Shown here: in pieces, positions 8,860 through 17,776 of the stretch
Position numbering within the stretch: position 1 is the first letter of the stretch
Layout of the letters: each line of letters begins with the position of its first letter
Source of the DNA: CAWKKW01 sp963850345
Lineage (GTDB): Bacteria > Acidobacteriota > Terriglobia > Terriglobales > Acidobacteriaceae
Assembly: GCA_963850345.1 (NCBI GenBank)
Contig: CAWKKW010000004.1
Location: 124,001-188,000, forward strand
DNA: 64,000 nucleotides
Direction: 5' to 3'
Made by a program: the position numbers and the translations under genes
Notes under the pieces: model-generated
Told to the model about the DNA's origin: nothing
Seen by the model: the letters and a program-made list of their open reading frames with translations, nothing else
Database searches by the model: none

Positions 8860-10341
8860 TTACTGCAGCGAAGCCGTAGTGAAGGTCTGCAGCGCACGCC
8901 CGCCCGAGATGCGGTAGATCGCAAATTGACGATCGGTCTTGGCGCGCAGTTCAAAAATCAATTCGCCGTGATTGTCTCCGTTGGTATCGACCGCATCGAC
9001 GAGTCTCATCCGCGGCTTCACATCCAGATGATCCGCGTCGGTGACAGATTGCAGCAGCACGTGAGGCACGCCATAGAAGTCCGGCTGCGCGATCAGGGTG
9101 ACATACCGCTCGTTGGCTCCTTCGCCGGTCTTGGCGCTGAAGACCAGCGTCGCACCGCCGCTGAACGACAGTTCGTAGGTGGCCATCTTCTCGTCGGACA
9201 ACTCCGGCAGCTCAGGCTGCTTGGCTTTGTTGGCAGCGGCGGCGCGCCGGGCCGCCGCGGTTCGCGGCGTGGCCTTTGGCTTCGCTGCGGGGCGAGCCCC
9301 GGGTACCGGTTGGGTCAGGGGTGTCCATCCACCTTGCGCAAGCGCCTTTTTCGCCAGCGCTTCGAGAGCGGTCTTGGCCTTAGCCATATCTTCAGGATTG
9401 GCCCACGAATAGGTGAACGGATGAGGTTCCAGCTTTGCCGAGTCCGAGACAGCCGCCATCTGCTGCAGTTCCGGCGGAGTCCCTGTCAGCTTCGTTTGCT
9501 CCACCTCGGCCACTTCGCCCTCCGGCACGCCTCGCCTCAGCTTCGGCCGGTTGGGATCGGACGTAGCCGTGGCCGTTACCGGAGCAGAGGTCCCAGTGCT
9601 ATCCACAGGTGTCGGATTGGTCGTGTGCTTGTGAAGCGTGGGCCGATCGGGATCTACCTCCGTCGGTTTCGCTTCAGGTTTCGATTGCGGCGTACCTGCG
9701 TTGCTGGTTTGCGGGTCATCACTCGACTGCCGCCGATGCAGCGTAGGCTTGCTGGGATCGGCATTGGCCTGTTCGTCGGAGGAATCCGTTTTCTTGGCTG
9801 AACCTGGGTCCGCGGAATCGCTCTTTCCGCCGGCATCTGCTTTCTTCAAGCTCGGACGATCCGGATCGTTGTCTTTGACCACCATGGGCGGCACTTGCGA
9901 TTTCGCCAGCTTGTGCTGCTTGACCGGCACGAGCGGCTTCCAGACACCATATCCGTACCAGGACCCCTGCTGATTCTGCGCACTGAAGACGTCGAACAAT
10001 CCTTTGGGCGTACCCGCCTGCTCCAGCTCGTACTCGGTGCCGCTGGTGACCGACAAGGGAGCGGGTTGGGCCAGGTACAGCCCGCCGTCCTGATAGCGCT
10101 CTCCGTCGTAAATGGCGATCGGAATGATTCTGCTGGCGCTCGGCTTGCCCGGTTCTCCGGTCCACTCCAGCACAGCTACAGAGCGCAGCTTCTGCACGGG
10201 CTTGTCTTTGTCTTTGACGGGGTGCCCGGGGTATTGCGCATATAGACCGGTCGACAGGATGAGCGGCAATGCCCACAGGCCGAAGATTCGCAGCCGCTTT
10301 TCGATACGATCATTTCTCGCGATGAATGCCATACGTCTCAT
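8860..10341 (-). CDS. Secreted hypothetical protein with DPDRPxL-type repeats
   Basis: 493-aa exported protein of unknown function. An N-terminal signal (RIFGLWALPLILSTGLYAQ) is followed by an N-domain (VAVLEWTGEPGKPSASRIIPI). The middle is Lys/Ser/Thr/Pro-rich with four spaced copies of a D-P-x-[RK]-P-x-L motif (DPDRPSLKK, DPSKPTLHRR, DPDRPTLHKH, DPNRPKLRRG). An Ala/Lys/Pro linker leads to a C-terminal domain with LVDAVDTNGDNHGELIFELR, like integrin/VCBS-type calcium loops. The ATG at 10341 has AAGGAA about 13 nt upstream; an in-frame ATG at 10332 and non-ATG starts upstream are alternatives. I cannot name a family. The motif pattern seems acidobacterial, but that is recollection, not a search. 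Confidence 0.75.
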   Translation of the reverse strand: MRRMAFIARNDRIEKRLRIFGLWALPLILSTGLYAQYPGHPVKDKDKPVQKLRSVAVLEWTGEPGKPSASRIIPIAIYDGERYQDGGLYLAQPAPLSVTSGTEYELEQAGTPKGLFDVFSAQNQQGSWYGYGVWKPLVPVKQHKLAKSQVPPMVVKDNDPDRPSLKKADAGGKSDSADPGSAKKTDSSDEQANADPSKPTLHRRQSSDDPQTSNAGTPQSKPEAKPTEVDPDRPTLHKHTTNPTPVDSTGTSAPVTATATSDPNRPKLRRGVPEGEVAEVEQTKLTGTPPELQQMAAVSDSAKLEPHPFTYSWANPEDMAKAKTALEALAKKALAQGGWTPLTQPVPGARPAAKPKATPRTAAARRAAAANKAKQPELPELSDEKMATYELSFSGGATLVFSAKTGEGANERYVTLIAQPDFYGVPHVLLQSVTDADHLDVKPRMRLVDAVDTNGDNHGELIFELRAKTDRQFAIYRISGGRALQTFTTASLQ

Positions 10342-10436
10342 GAATGCGAAAGAGTTCCTTCCAGATACACTGGATGCGCGCCGTGACGGAACGCGGCGCC
10401 CGTTACAACTCACTTTCTCACGCTGAAGGAATTCTC

Positions 10437-10904
10437 ATGCAAGTGAATGATCAGGTAGCTGACTTTACCCTTCAAGATGAACAGGAGCGGACTGTCCATC
10501 TCTCAGATTACGCAGGCAAGCCGGTCGTCCTGTTCTTCTATCCCAAGGCCGACACCCCGGGCTGCACCATCGAGGCCTGCGGGTTCCGAGACAGCTTCAA
10601 AAAAATTCGGGCCGCGGGAGCAGCCGTTCTCGGCATCTCGCGCGACACGCCCAAGGCACAGAAGAAGTTCAAGGAGAAATACGACCTGCCCTATAAGCTC
10701 CTTGCTGATGTAGACGAAGCAGTCTGCAAACAGTTTGACGTGCTGAAGGAAAAGAACATGTATGGGAAGAAAGTGTGGGGAATCGAGCGCACCACCTTCC
10801 TCATTGGGCCGGGTCGTACGCTGCTGAAGATCTTCCCCAAGGTGAAGCCGGAAGGCCATGCCGAAGAAGTCTTAGCCATCCTGAAGGAACATCAGCCCGC
10901 ATGA
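10437..10904 (+). CDS. bcp: Thioredoxin-dependent thiol peroxidase (Bcp/PrxQ peroxiredoxin)
   Basis: Cytoplasmic peroxiredoxin reducing H2O2 and organic hydroperoxides; 155 aa, the usual Bcp length. The signature FFYPKADTPGCTIEACGFRD holds the peroxidatic Cys in the PxxxTPGCT context and the resolving Cys five residues on, as in Bcp/PrxQ. The conserved GISRDTPKAQKKFKEKYDLP and FLIGPGRTLLKIF follow. The ATG has AAGGA six nt upstream; an upstream extension in frame has no ribosome site. It is divergent from the repeat protein and 35 nt before the glycosylase gene. Confidence 0.95.
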   Translation: MQVNDQVADFTLQDEQERTVHLSDYAGKPVVLFFYPKADTPGCTIEACGFRDSFKKIRAAGAAVLGISRDTPKAQKKFKEKYDLPYKLLADVDEAVCKQFDVLKEKNMYGKKVWGIERTTFLIGPGRTLLKIFPKVKPEGHAEEVLAILKEHQPA

Positions 10905-10939
10905 GACTGTCTACTCCGTGCAGGCACTGACTCGCAAAG

Positions 10940-11539
10940 ATGGCAGGAAAGCTCGTACGCCGCGATTTCTATCTCGATGACGCGCCCGATGTGGCACGAC
11001 GAATCCTCGGAAAGCTGCTTTATCGGAAGCTTGGCTCGACCACGCTGATCGGGCGAATTGTTGAGGTCGAGGCCTACATCGGGAGCGCGGATGAGGCGGC
11101 GCACACCTTCTCAGGCCCGACGGCTCGGAACCAGGTGCTCTTCGGGCCGCCCGGACACGCCTATGTCTACTTCATCTACGGCATGTACTACTGCTTGAAT
11201 ATCTCCTGCGAACCCGTAGGACAGGCGGGCTGCGTGCTGATCCGGGCTCTCGAGCCGGTATCCGGACTGGAGGAGATGGCGCGCCTCCGCAAGCTGTCGC
11301 CCGATGCCAACCCGTGGAAGTTGACATCGGGTCCCGGCAAACTCTGCCAGGCCTTCGGCATCCTGCGCGGGGAACATAACGGCGTCGATCTCACGCAGGC
11401 TTCCTCTGAACTGCAGGTGCGGGAGGATGGATTCGTCCCTGAAGAAATTCAGGTCACGCCGCGCGTTGGCATTCGAAAGGCGGTCGACTTTCCATTACGT
11501 TTCCTGATTGCCGGAAACCGTTTTGTCTCTCGCGCGTAG
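10940..11539 (+). CDS. DNA-3-methyladenine glycosylase (AAG/MPG family)
   Basis: Base-excision glycosylase removing alkylated purines; 199 aa. The sequence shows the AAG fold motifs: RRDFYLDDAPDVARRILGK, the catalytic-region IVEVEAYIGSADEAAHTFSG (with the active Glu of VEVEAY), the DNA-intercalating-loop region GHAYVYFIYGMYYCLNISCE, and LTSGPGKLCQAFGI. It probably follows bcp in one transcript, 35 nt downstream, although the functions are only loosely related (oxidative and alkylation damage). Confidence 0.94.
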   Translation: MAGKLVRRDFYLDDAPDVARRILGKLLYRKLGSTTLIGRIVEVEAYIGSADEAAHTFSGPTARNQVLFGPPGHAYVYFIYGMYYCLNISCEPVGQAGCVLIRALEPVSGLEEMARLRKLSPDANPWKLTSGPGKLCQAFGILRGEHNGVDLTQASSELQVREDGFVPEEIQVTPRVGIRKAVDFPLRFLIAGNRFVSRA

Positions 11540-11693
11540 GGCGGCAAACTGCCAGAATGTATCGGCGGGCGATGAAGAATGCGTCATTTTGCAGGCGAGT
11601 GACTCAGAATCGTCGTCTACCGCTAGCATGGTTGCAACATGGTCTGCTCTCAGTAGACTGCTGCCCAACTCGTATGTTCGCAAGGAGCATTAA

Positions 11694-12320
11694 GTGAGAA
11701 TGAGACCTTCCCTGCTGCTGATGGCAGCTGCCGTGATCCTCGCCTCCACCACCGGTTCCGCTCGCGCGGCCAGCTCAGCCCAGGCCGCAACAACGCCCAC
11801 GACAGGGCAGGAACTCCCACGCAAACGGCCGCCGCTGCCCAAGATCGTGAACCTGCAGATCTTGCCGAAAGATACGCCGCCGGAAGAAGTGATTCGCATT
11901 ATGCGGGGATTTCAGGGGCAACTCGGGGTCGAGTGCAATTTCTGTCACGTTTCGGATCCGAAGACCCATCATCTCAACTTCGCCTCCGACGCCAAATCAG
12001 AAAAGGCCGCGGGCCGGCTCATGATGAGCATGACCCACGAGATCAACAGCAAATATCTGAAGCAGCTGCCACCCATGGATCACCATCACGAGGATGGTGA
12101 AGGGGCAGAGCATGATGCCGAGGGTGCGGGCCATGGTGCCGAACATGCGGGCCACTCGGATCACGCCGAGCATGCGGATCACGACGAACATGCCGCGCGA
12201 GTGACCTGCGGTACCTGCCATCGCGGCCATGCGCATCCTCAAGCCTTCGTCCCGCCCCCCGAGGAAGAGCACGAAGGAGAACACCACCAGCACCAAATGG
12301 CGCCGGGCCCTCAGAAGTAG
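11694..12320 (+). CDS. Secreted dihaem c-type cytochrome with His-rich insert (reaction-centre cytochrome-like)
   Basis: 208-aa exported protein with signal peptide (LLLMAAAVILASTTGSARA) and two haem c motifs: CNFCH near residues 81-85 and CGTCH near 172-176. The segment EEVIRIMRGFQGQLGVECNFCHV matches the small acidobacterial/planctomycete proteins annotated as photosynthetic reaction-centre cytochrome c-like. Between the two haem sites a stretch of about 40 residues is made largely of His, Glu, Asp, Ala and Gly (AEHAGHSDHAEHADHDEH), and a second His/Glu-rich patch ends the protein. The GTG start has AGGAG six nt upstream; an ATG six nt later is the alternative. The role is probably periplasmic electron transfer; metal binding by the His-rich part is inference. 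Confidence 0.85.
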   Translation: MRMRPSLLLMAAAVILASTTGSARAASSAQAATTPTTGQELPRKRPPLPKIVNLQILPKDTPPEEVIRIMRGFQGQLGVECNFCHVSDPKTHHLNFASDAKSEKAAGRLMMSMTHEINSKYLKQLPPMDHHHEDGEGAEHDAEGAGHGAEHAGHSDHAEHADHDEHAARVTCGTCHRGHAHPQAFVPPPEEEHEGEHHQHQMAPGPQK

Positions 12321-12330
12321 CTGAGAGGCC

Positions 12331-13197
12331 TCACGTAAAAAGTTGGATATGCCCGGAGGAGAGCACCACGTTGTCGATCAGGCGCGTGGTGCCTACCATC
12401 GCCGCGATGGCGAGCAGCGCTGGCCCCTTAATCTCTCCGATTGGCGCGAGCGTCTCGGGATCGACAATCTGGAGATAATCCAGCCTGACTTCTGGCTCCG
12501 AAGCGAGAACCGCGCCGGCAGCCGCAATCAGCACCGCTGCCTTCGCCTCTCCGGCCGAAAAGAGTCCTCTCACCTCTTCCACTGCCCTGCTGAGCACCAG
12601 GGCCTGCTTGCGTTCGGTCGGATTCAGGTAGCGATTGCGCGAGCTCATGGCGAGTCCGTCGGCTTCTCGCACGATGGGGCAAACCACCAAGTCGAGATCG
12701 AAATTGAGGTCTCGAACCATGCGCCGCAGCACGGCTACCTGCGCCGCATCCTTTTGTCCGAAGTAGGCATGATCCGGTGCGACGATGTGGAAGAGCTTCG
12801 CAACCACGGTCGCCACTCCGCGAAAGTGCCCCGGACGCGAACTTCCATCCAGGCGATCTTGAAGCTCCTCGACCGTGACGAAGGTGCTCGCGCCGGCAGG
12901 GTAAATCTCTTCGACCGAAGGAACGAACACCAGGTCCACACCTTCGGCTTCGAGCAGGCTCAGGTCGGTTTCGAGGGTTCGAGGGTATTGCGAAAAATCT
13001 TCGTTCGGTCCGAACTGGGTGGGATTGACGAAGATGCTCACCACCACCAGGCCATTCTGTGCCCGGGCAGCACGCACCAGCGAGAGATGGCCCGCATGTA
13101 AGGCGCCCATGGTGGGCACCAGCCCGATTTTCAGATCGTTGCGGCGAGCTTCCCGGAGAGCCGCCCGGACTTCAGCAATCGTGTTGAGAACGCGCAT
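12331..13197 (-). CDS. panC: Pantothenate synthetase
   Basis: Joins pantoate and beta-alanine with ATP to form pantothenate (vitamin B5, CoA pathway), cytoplasmic. 288 aa, typical length. It shows the nucleotidyl-transferase HxGH-type motif in GLVPTMGALHAGHLSLV, the pantoate-binding region SIFVNPTQFGPNEDFSQYPR, FGQKDAAQVAVLRRMVRDLN and the KMSKS-like AMSSRNRYL. It starts 8 nt after the panB stop, so panB-panC form an operon. Confidence 0.97.
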   Translation of the reverse strand: MRVLNTIAEVRAALREARRNDLKIGLVPTMGALHAGHLSLVRAARAQNGLVVVSIFVNPTQFGPNEDFSQYPRTLETDLSLLEAEGVDLVFVPSVEEIYPAGASTFVTVEELQDRLDGSSRPGHFRGVATVVAKLFHIVAPDHAYFGQKDAAQVAVLRRMVRDLNFDLDLVVCPIVREADGLAMSSRNRYLNPTERKQALVLSRAVEEVRGLFSAGEAKAAVLIAAAGAVLASEPEVRLDYLQIVDPETLAPIGEIKGPALLAIAAMVGTTRLIDNVVLSSGHIQLFT

Positions 13198-13205
13198 GGT
13201 GCGAA

Positions 13206-14117
13206 TCAGGCCTTGCGTCGCGCCAGCACAGGCGTGAGTTCAAAGGCTGCTCGCGTCTCCTTGGGCAGGTGATAGCTTTCCGCCTCGCTGGGAAACGCGC
13301 GCAGTTCTACATCGTTTCGATAACCCTCGATCGCCGAGCGATACAAGGCCGCGGCATCGCCGTACTGCCGGACAAACTTTGCCGGCTTGGCGAAGCTGAG
13401 GTTCACCAGATCGTGAATCACCAGGATCTGACCATCGCAGTCCGGTCCCGCTCCGATGCCGATCGTGGGGATTGAGAGCTCCGAGGTGATGCGCTGGGCC
13501 ACTTCGCGAGGCATGCCCTCAAGCACAACGCATACGGCTCCCGCACGCTCGAGAGCGAGCGCATCTTTAAGGAGCGTGTCTGCGGCAGTGATTGACTTCC
13601 CTTGCACCTTGTAGCCGCCCATGCGATGGATCGACTGCGGCGTAAGGCCGAGATGTCCGACGACGGGGATCTCCGCATCGGTCAGGTGCTGCATCAGCTC
13701 AACCCGGTTGGCTCCGCCTTCAATCTTTACCGCTTCCGCTCCGGCTTCCTTGATGAAGCGGATGGCGTTCTCTACGCCACGATGAAGGTCGAGGTGATAG
13801 CTGCCGTAGGGCATGTCCGCTACCACGATTCCGCGCCGAACCGCACGACGGACCGCACGCGTGTGGTGCAGCATTTCCTCCACGGTTACGGCGAGCGTGC
13901 TGTCGTACCCCATCACCACCATGGCCAGCGAATCGCCCACCAGGATCAGATCAATGCCCGACTCATCCACGATGCGTGCGGTGGCGTAGTCGTACGCCGT
14001 CAGCGCTGTAATAGGCAGCCCGCTCTGCTTCTTTTCCTGAAGTGATTGGAAGGTAACTTTGGCGGAGGTCGCCTGAGACGCGGAGGGGTCCCCGGTGCAG
14101 AAATTCGTCACACTCAT
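13206..14117 (-). CDS. panB: 3-methyl-2-oxobutanoate hydroxymethyltransferase
   Basis: First step of pantothenate synthesis: transfers a hydroxymethyl from 5,10-methylene-THF to ketoisovalerate. 303 aa from the ATG chosen, which has GGAGAC seven nt upstream; a TTG 24 nt earlier is weaker. Family motifs are present: ITALTAYDYATARIVDESG, DLILVGDSLAMVVMGYDST, DMPYGSY, VKIEGG and GHLGLTPQS, and TIGIGAGPDCDGQILVIHD. It is followed immediately by panC. The folate cofactor it uses is made by FolD, encoded elsewhere in this window. Confidence 0.97.
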   Translation of the reverse strand: MSVTNFCTGDPSASQATSAKVTFQSLQEKKQSGLPITALTAYDYATARIVDESGIDLILVGDSLAMVVMGYDSTLAVTVEEMLHHTRAVRRAVRRGIVVADMPYGSYHLDLHRGVENAIRFIKEAGAEAVKIEGGANRVELMQHLTDAEIPVVGHLGLTPQSIHRMGGYKVQGKSITAADTLLKDALALERAGAVCVVLEGMPREVAQRITSELSIPTIGIGAGPDCDGQILVIHDLVNLSFAKPAKFVRQYGDAAALYRSAIEGYRNDVELRAFPSEAESYHLPKETRAAFELTPVLARRKA

Positions 14118-14259
14118 TCTTGTCTCCAGTGCAGCTCCCAATGCGGGATGCTACCCGAACACCTTTGACTATACGCCTGACCGAACCTCTGGGAAAGCGG
14201 CCCATCGTGCAGTGAAAAACCATGTCTGGGCTGAGGGCGCTGGCACTAGTAGAAGGAGC

Positions 14260-14925
14260 TTACGACCCGCTCTCCGCGCCAAGCGGAAGGAAGTACTGCG
14301 TTCCCTTGATGGGCTCGGAAAGCCGCTTGAGCAGCAGCTGCAGATCGCGATTGTTGTTCACAAAATCGATGTCCGACGTGTTCACCACCAGCAGATCGCT
14401 GGCCGTGTAGTGGAAGAAGAAATGCTCATAGGCGTGAATGACTTGTTCCAGGTACGCGTCACTGATGGCGCGCTCGCCGGCCACACCCTTCTTCTTCAGG
14501 CGTTGCTTTAGAACTTCAGGTGAGGCTTGCAAATAAATCACCAGGTCGGGCGCCGGCACGGCCTCTCGAAACTGCTGATAGTAGCGGTTGTACAGGTTCA
14601 GTTCGGCGTCAGACAGATTGATGTAGGCGAAGAGCTTGTCTTTTTCGAAGAGATAATCTGCGACGGCAGGCGTGTCGAAACCCTCCGCCCTTTCGCGGCG
14701 CAGCTGCTCATGCCGCTCGAAGAGAAACCACATCTGGGTCTGAAAGGCGACCCCGGCCTCCGCCTTGTAAAAGCGGTCGAGGAACGGATTGTCCTCAGGC
14801 TCCGAGATGCGGCGCGCCTGAAAGGTCTCGGCCAGAATGCGGGCCAGAGTCGATTTGCCGACTCGAATGGGGCCGTCGACGGCAATGTACCGGGGCTGCT
14901 CAAAAAGATTTGCCATGGGCTGCAC
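14260..14925 (-). CDS. Deoxynucleoside kinase (dAK/dGK-like)
   Basis: Phosphorylates deoxynucleosides for salvage; 221 aa, the size of bacterial dAK/dGK. The P-loop GPIRVGKST lies near residues 18-26, with Arg where family members usually have Gly. The substrate region shows EPEDNPFLDRFY and FQTQMWFLFERHEQL, followed by DLVIYLQASPEVLKQRLKKKG. The GTG start at 14925 has GGAGG 10 nt upstream; an ATG at 14916 is an alternative. It lies 142 nt upstream of panB on the same strand. A dNK next to panB-panC is reminiscent of folK-dNK-panBC clusters in other phyla (recollection), but folK is not seen here. Confidence 0.88.
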   Translation of the reverse strand: MQPMANLFEQPRYIAVDGPIRVGKSTLARILAETFQARRISEPEDNPFLDRFYKAEAGVAFQTQMWFLFERHEQLRRERAEGFDTPAVADYLFEKDKLFAYINLSDAELNLYNRYYQQFREAVPAPDLVIYLQASPEVLKQRLKKKGVAGERAISDAYLEQVIHAYEHFFFHYTASDLLVVNTSDIDFVNNNRDLQLLLKRLSEPIKGTQYFLPLGAESGS

Positions 14926-15028
14926 TCAGCTCTTGCCTCCGCCCTGTGACGAGCGAAGAAAATACGAAGTTAACATCCTTCCCGAAGAACCGCAACTCTC
15001 TGGGAAGAGTGGAGATACACTAGTCGCA

Positions 15029-15772
15029 ATGTTGCCCGAGATTGCCACCGCCGGACTTACGACCGCAGGCCTCGCCGCCGGGGGATACGCCTATGCAGCT
15101 ATGTGGCCAACCTCGAAGATCTTTGGCCCCAGTATCGTAGCCGGGTTCGAGCCGGCAGAGTTCGCGCTCACCTTTGACGATGGCCCGAATGATCGCTGCA
15201 CCATCCAGTTGCTCGATATTCTTGCGCGACACGAGGTGCGGGCGACTTTTTTCATGATCGGCCGATTTGTGCGCCGTCGCGGGGATCTGGTTCGCGCCGT
15301 CCACGATGCCGGGCACCTTGTTGGCAACCATACCATGACGCATCCGGTGCTTCTGTTCCAGTCTCCGCGACGCGCCGCAGCCGAGATCGCCGACTGCAAC
15401 CTGGCGCTAGAAGACACGCTGGGCCAGCCGGTGCGGTACTTTCGCCCGCCTCACGGCGCTCGCCGGCCCGATATCCTGCGCGCGGCGCGGGAACTTGGTT
15501 TGACTACCGTGCTCTGGAACACGATGGGATACGACTGGAGCGACCGAGCCACCGCCCTGCGCATCGAGGGCAACCTGCGTAAAGGCATCTATCGCAACCA
15601 GCGCAAAGGACTAAGCACCAACCTGCTGCTGCACGATGGGGGCCCGGAAGGTATCGGTCAGGATCGAAGCCGAACGGTCGCCGCCGTTGCCAGCCTCTTG
15701 CCGCGAGCCTTGGCCAATGGCGCCCGCTTCGTGACCGTCGACGCGTGGCAAGCCCACAATGACAAGCGCTGA
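15029..15772 (+). CDS. Polysaccharide deacetylase (NodB-homology family)
   Basis: Carbohydrate esterase family 4 enzyme removing N-acetyl groups from a glycan; 247 aa. A short hydrophobic N-terminus (ATAGLTTAGLAAGGYAYAAM) may be a membrane anchor or uncleaved signal. NodB motifs are complete: FALTFDDGPND (catalytic base and metal Asp), GNHTMTHP (metal His pair) and YFRPPHGAR. The C-terminal LLLHDGG supplies the last conserved His. The ATG at 15029 is chosen because upstream in-frame starts run into the divergent kinase gene; its ribosome site is poor. Substrate (peptidoglycan, chitin or capsule) is unknown. Confidence 0.9.
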   Translation: MLPEIATAGLTTAGLAAGGYAYAAMWPTSKIFGPSIVAGFEPAEFALTFDDGPNDRCTIQLLDILARHEVRATFFMIGRFVRRRGDLVRAVHDAGHLVGNHTMTHPVLLFQSPRRAAAEIADCNLALEDTLGQPVRYFRPPHGARRPDILRAARELGLTTVLWNTMGYDWSDRATALRIEGNLRKGIYRNQRKGLSTNLLLHDGGPEGIGQDRSRTVAAVASLLPRALANGARFVTVDAWQAHNDKR

Positions 15773-15777
15773 AGCCA

Positions 15778-17082
15778 TCATCCGACGGACATAGACTCAA
15801 AGGCATCGTGCGCTGCTGTGATCGTCGCCTCGAGGTCGTCGTCGGTATGTGTCGTTCCCAGAAAAGCCGCTTCAAACTGCGAGGGCGGAAGCCAGATGCC
15901 CGCTTCAAGCATGGCTCGATGGAAGCGGCCGAAAACAGCCGTGTCTGACATCGCGGCGGACGCGAAATCCCGCACTGGCTCGCGCGTGAAGAACCAGGTC
16001 CACATCGCGCCTACACGGTTGGTCACCAGCGGAATTCCGGCTTGCTTCGCTTCGGCCGCCACGCCATCCGCCACCGAGGCACCGAGCCGCTCCAGTTCGC
16101 GATAAATTTCCGCCTGGTGCTGCGTCAGATGTTTGAGCGTGGCAATGCCCGCAGCCATCGCCAGAGGATTGCCGCTCAGCGTTCCCGCCTGATAGACCGG
16201 GCCAAGCGGCGCAAGCAGGTTCATGATCTCCGCGCGCCCGCCGAAAGCTCCGCAGGGCAGGCCTCCACCGATGATTTTGCCCAGGGTGGTCATATCCGGC
16301 ACGATGCGGTAGCGTGCCTGGGCCCCGCCAAACGCTACGCGGAAGCCGGTCATCACTTCGTCAAAGATCAGAACCGTACCTTCGCGCGCCGTGATCGCTC
16401 GCAGGCTCTCCAGGTAGCCGGGTTCAGGAACCAGCGTCCCGGCGTTGCCGACCACCGGCTCGAGAATCACGCAGGCAATCTGCCCCGGATGCGCGGCGAA
16501 GCAGGCCTCTACCGCTGCAAGATCGTTGTACGGCAGAGCCAGTGTGAAATAGGCAATCTCTTCCGGCACGCCTGCCGAACCCGGGATCCCAAAGGTCGCC
16601 ACTCCGGACCCCGCCTTTACCAGCAGGCCGTCGGAGTGGCCGTGGTAACAGCCCTCAAACTTGATGACGAATTTGCGATTCGTGAAGGCGCGCGCTACGC
16701 GAATCGCCGACATCGTCGCTTCGGTCCCAGAGCTCACGAATCGGAGCTTCTCGATCGAGGGGTAGGCCGCAACCACGAGTTCGGCCAGATCCGCTTCGGT
16801 CGGCGTAGATGCTCCAAAGCTCGCGCTCCGTGCGGCTGCTTCCTGAATGGCGGCGACCGCCGGCGCAAACGCGTGGCCAAGAATCATCGGGCCCCACGAG
16901 CCGAAGTAGTCGAGGTAGCGGTTGCCATCGGCGTCCCAGAGATACTGCCCGGCGGCGCGAACCACGAACGGCGGCTCGCCGCCCACCGCACGAAAGGCGC
17001 GTACCGGGGAATCTACTCCGCCGGGTAACAACGCTTCGGCGCGCTTCTGCAACTCAAGCGAACGACTCATCTGTCTGGCCAT
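15778..17082 (-). CDS. hemL: Glutamate-1-semialdehyde 2,1-aminomutase
   Basis: PLP enzyme converting glutamate-1-semialdehyde to 5-aminolevulinate in C5 haem synthesis; 434 aa. Diagnostic segments are [95 protein letters not shown] and the PLP-lysine motif [19 protein letters not shown]. ATGs at residues 1 and 5 are both possible starts. It is convergent with the deacetylase (5 nt between stops). Confidence 0.97.
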   Translation of the reverse strand: MARQMSRSLELQKRAEALLPGGVDSPVRAFRAVGGEPPFVVRAAGQYLWDADGNRYLDYFGSWGPMILGHAFAPAVAAIQEAAARSASFGASTPTEADLAELVVAAYPSIEKLRFVSSGTEATMSAIRVARAFTNRKFVIKFEGCYHGHSDGLLVKAGSGVATFGIPGSAGVPEEIAYFTLALPYNDLAAVEACFAAHPGQIACVILEPVVGNAGTLVPEPGYLESLRAITAREGTVLIFDEVMTGFRVAFGGAQARYRIVPDMTTLGKIIGGGLPCGAFGGRAEIMNLLAPLGPVYQAGTLSGNPLAMAAGIATLKHLTQHQAEIYRELERLGASVADGVAAEAKQAGIPLVTNRVGAMWTWFFTREPVRDFASAAMSDTAVFGRFHRAMLEAGIWLPPSQFEAAFLGTTHTDDDLEATITAAHDAFESMSVG

Positions 17083-17214
17083 GATCTTTTTCAGTATAGG
17101 TCGGGCAGTCTGGCGGGTCGACGTAGCTGAGTTGGGTGAGCTTGCGTGGCTTCATCGCGGATGAAATGTGAGCGATCGCCAGAACTGCAGCGGGTCGTCG
17201 CGCATCGAATCGCC

Positions 17215-17736
17215 ATGGAGACAATGAAGGGCAATTCCGGGTTGGTGGTAGGGCTGTTTGCGAAGAGAGAACAGGCACATCGCGCCGTAACCGAGCTTCG
17301 CGAGATCGCTATTGAGCCAAGCGCGATTGGTGCAGCGTATCGCAGCGAAGCTTCGCATGCGGTGTTTGATCCGGCGACCAACCCCGGAGCCCGCGCGGTC
17401 GAAGAGTATGACCCGACCACGTATCCGCACGGTCCTACGACCACTCTCACCGGAGCCTCGCCTTTCGCGCGCTCTGACCAGGAAATCTCGTGGGAGGAAG
17501 ACCCCTCGACCGAAGCCGCGGGAGTCACTCCTAACCCGCCGTCTACGGGCGAGCAGCTGAATTACGAAGAACACGACGTGTTCTCAATGCTGGTCGCCGC
17601 CGGAGTGGCCTCCGCTCAGGCACGTTCTCTGGCCGACAGCGTCCCTCCCGGAGGAGCCGCTGTCACAGTGCAAGCGGCAGAGCGCGTGTCCGAAGCACGC
17701 GATGTGCTGAAGCGGAATGAGGCACGCGTAGCCTGA
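17215..17736 (+). CDS. General stress protein 17M-like protein
   Basis: 173-aa soluble protein with N-terminal NSGLVVGLFAKREQAHRAVTE, which matches the start of the GSP17M/YflT-type domain (an alpha-beta fold in which VxGLFxxxxxAxxAVxxL is typical). The middle is acidic and proline-rich. The C-terminal part, FSMLVAAGVASAQARSLADSV and GGAAVTVQA, repeats the same idea: residue pairing with access to a second half-domain. Function is not established. The start is uncertain: ATG 17215 lacks a good ribosome site; ATG 17224 and upstream starts are possible. Confidence 0.65.
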   Translation: METMKGNSGLVVGLFAKREQAHRAVTELREIAIEPSAIGAAYRSEASHAVFDPATNPGARAVEEYDPTTYPHGPTTTLTGASPFARSDQEISWEEDPSTEAAGVTPNPPSTGEQLNYEEHDVFSMLVAAGVASAQARSLADSVPPGGAAVTVQAAERVSEARDVLKRNEARVA

Positions 17737-17776
17737 TCTGGTATTCAAACATTCGATGCTATGTTGATCCGCAGGC

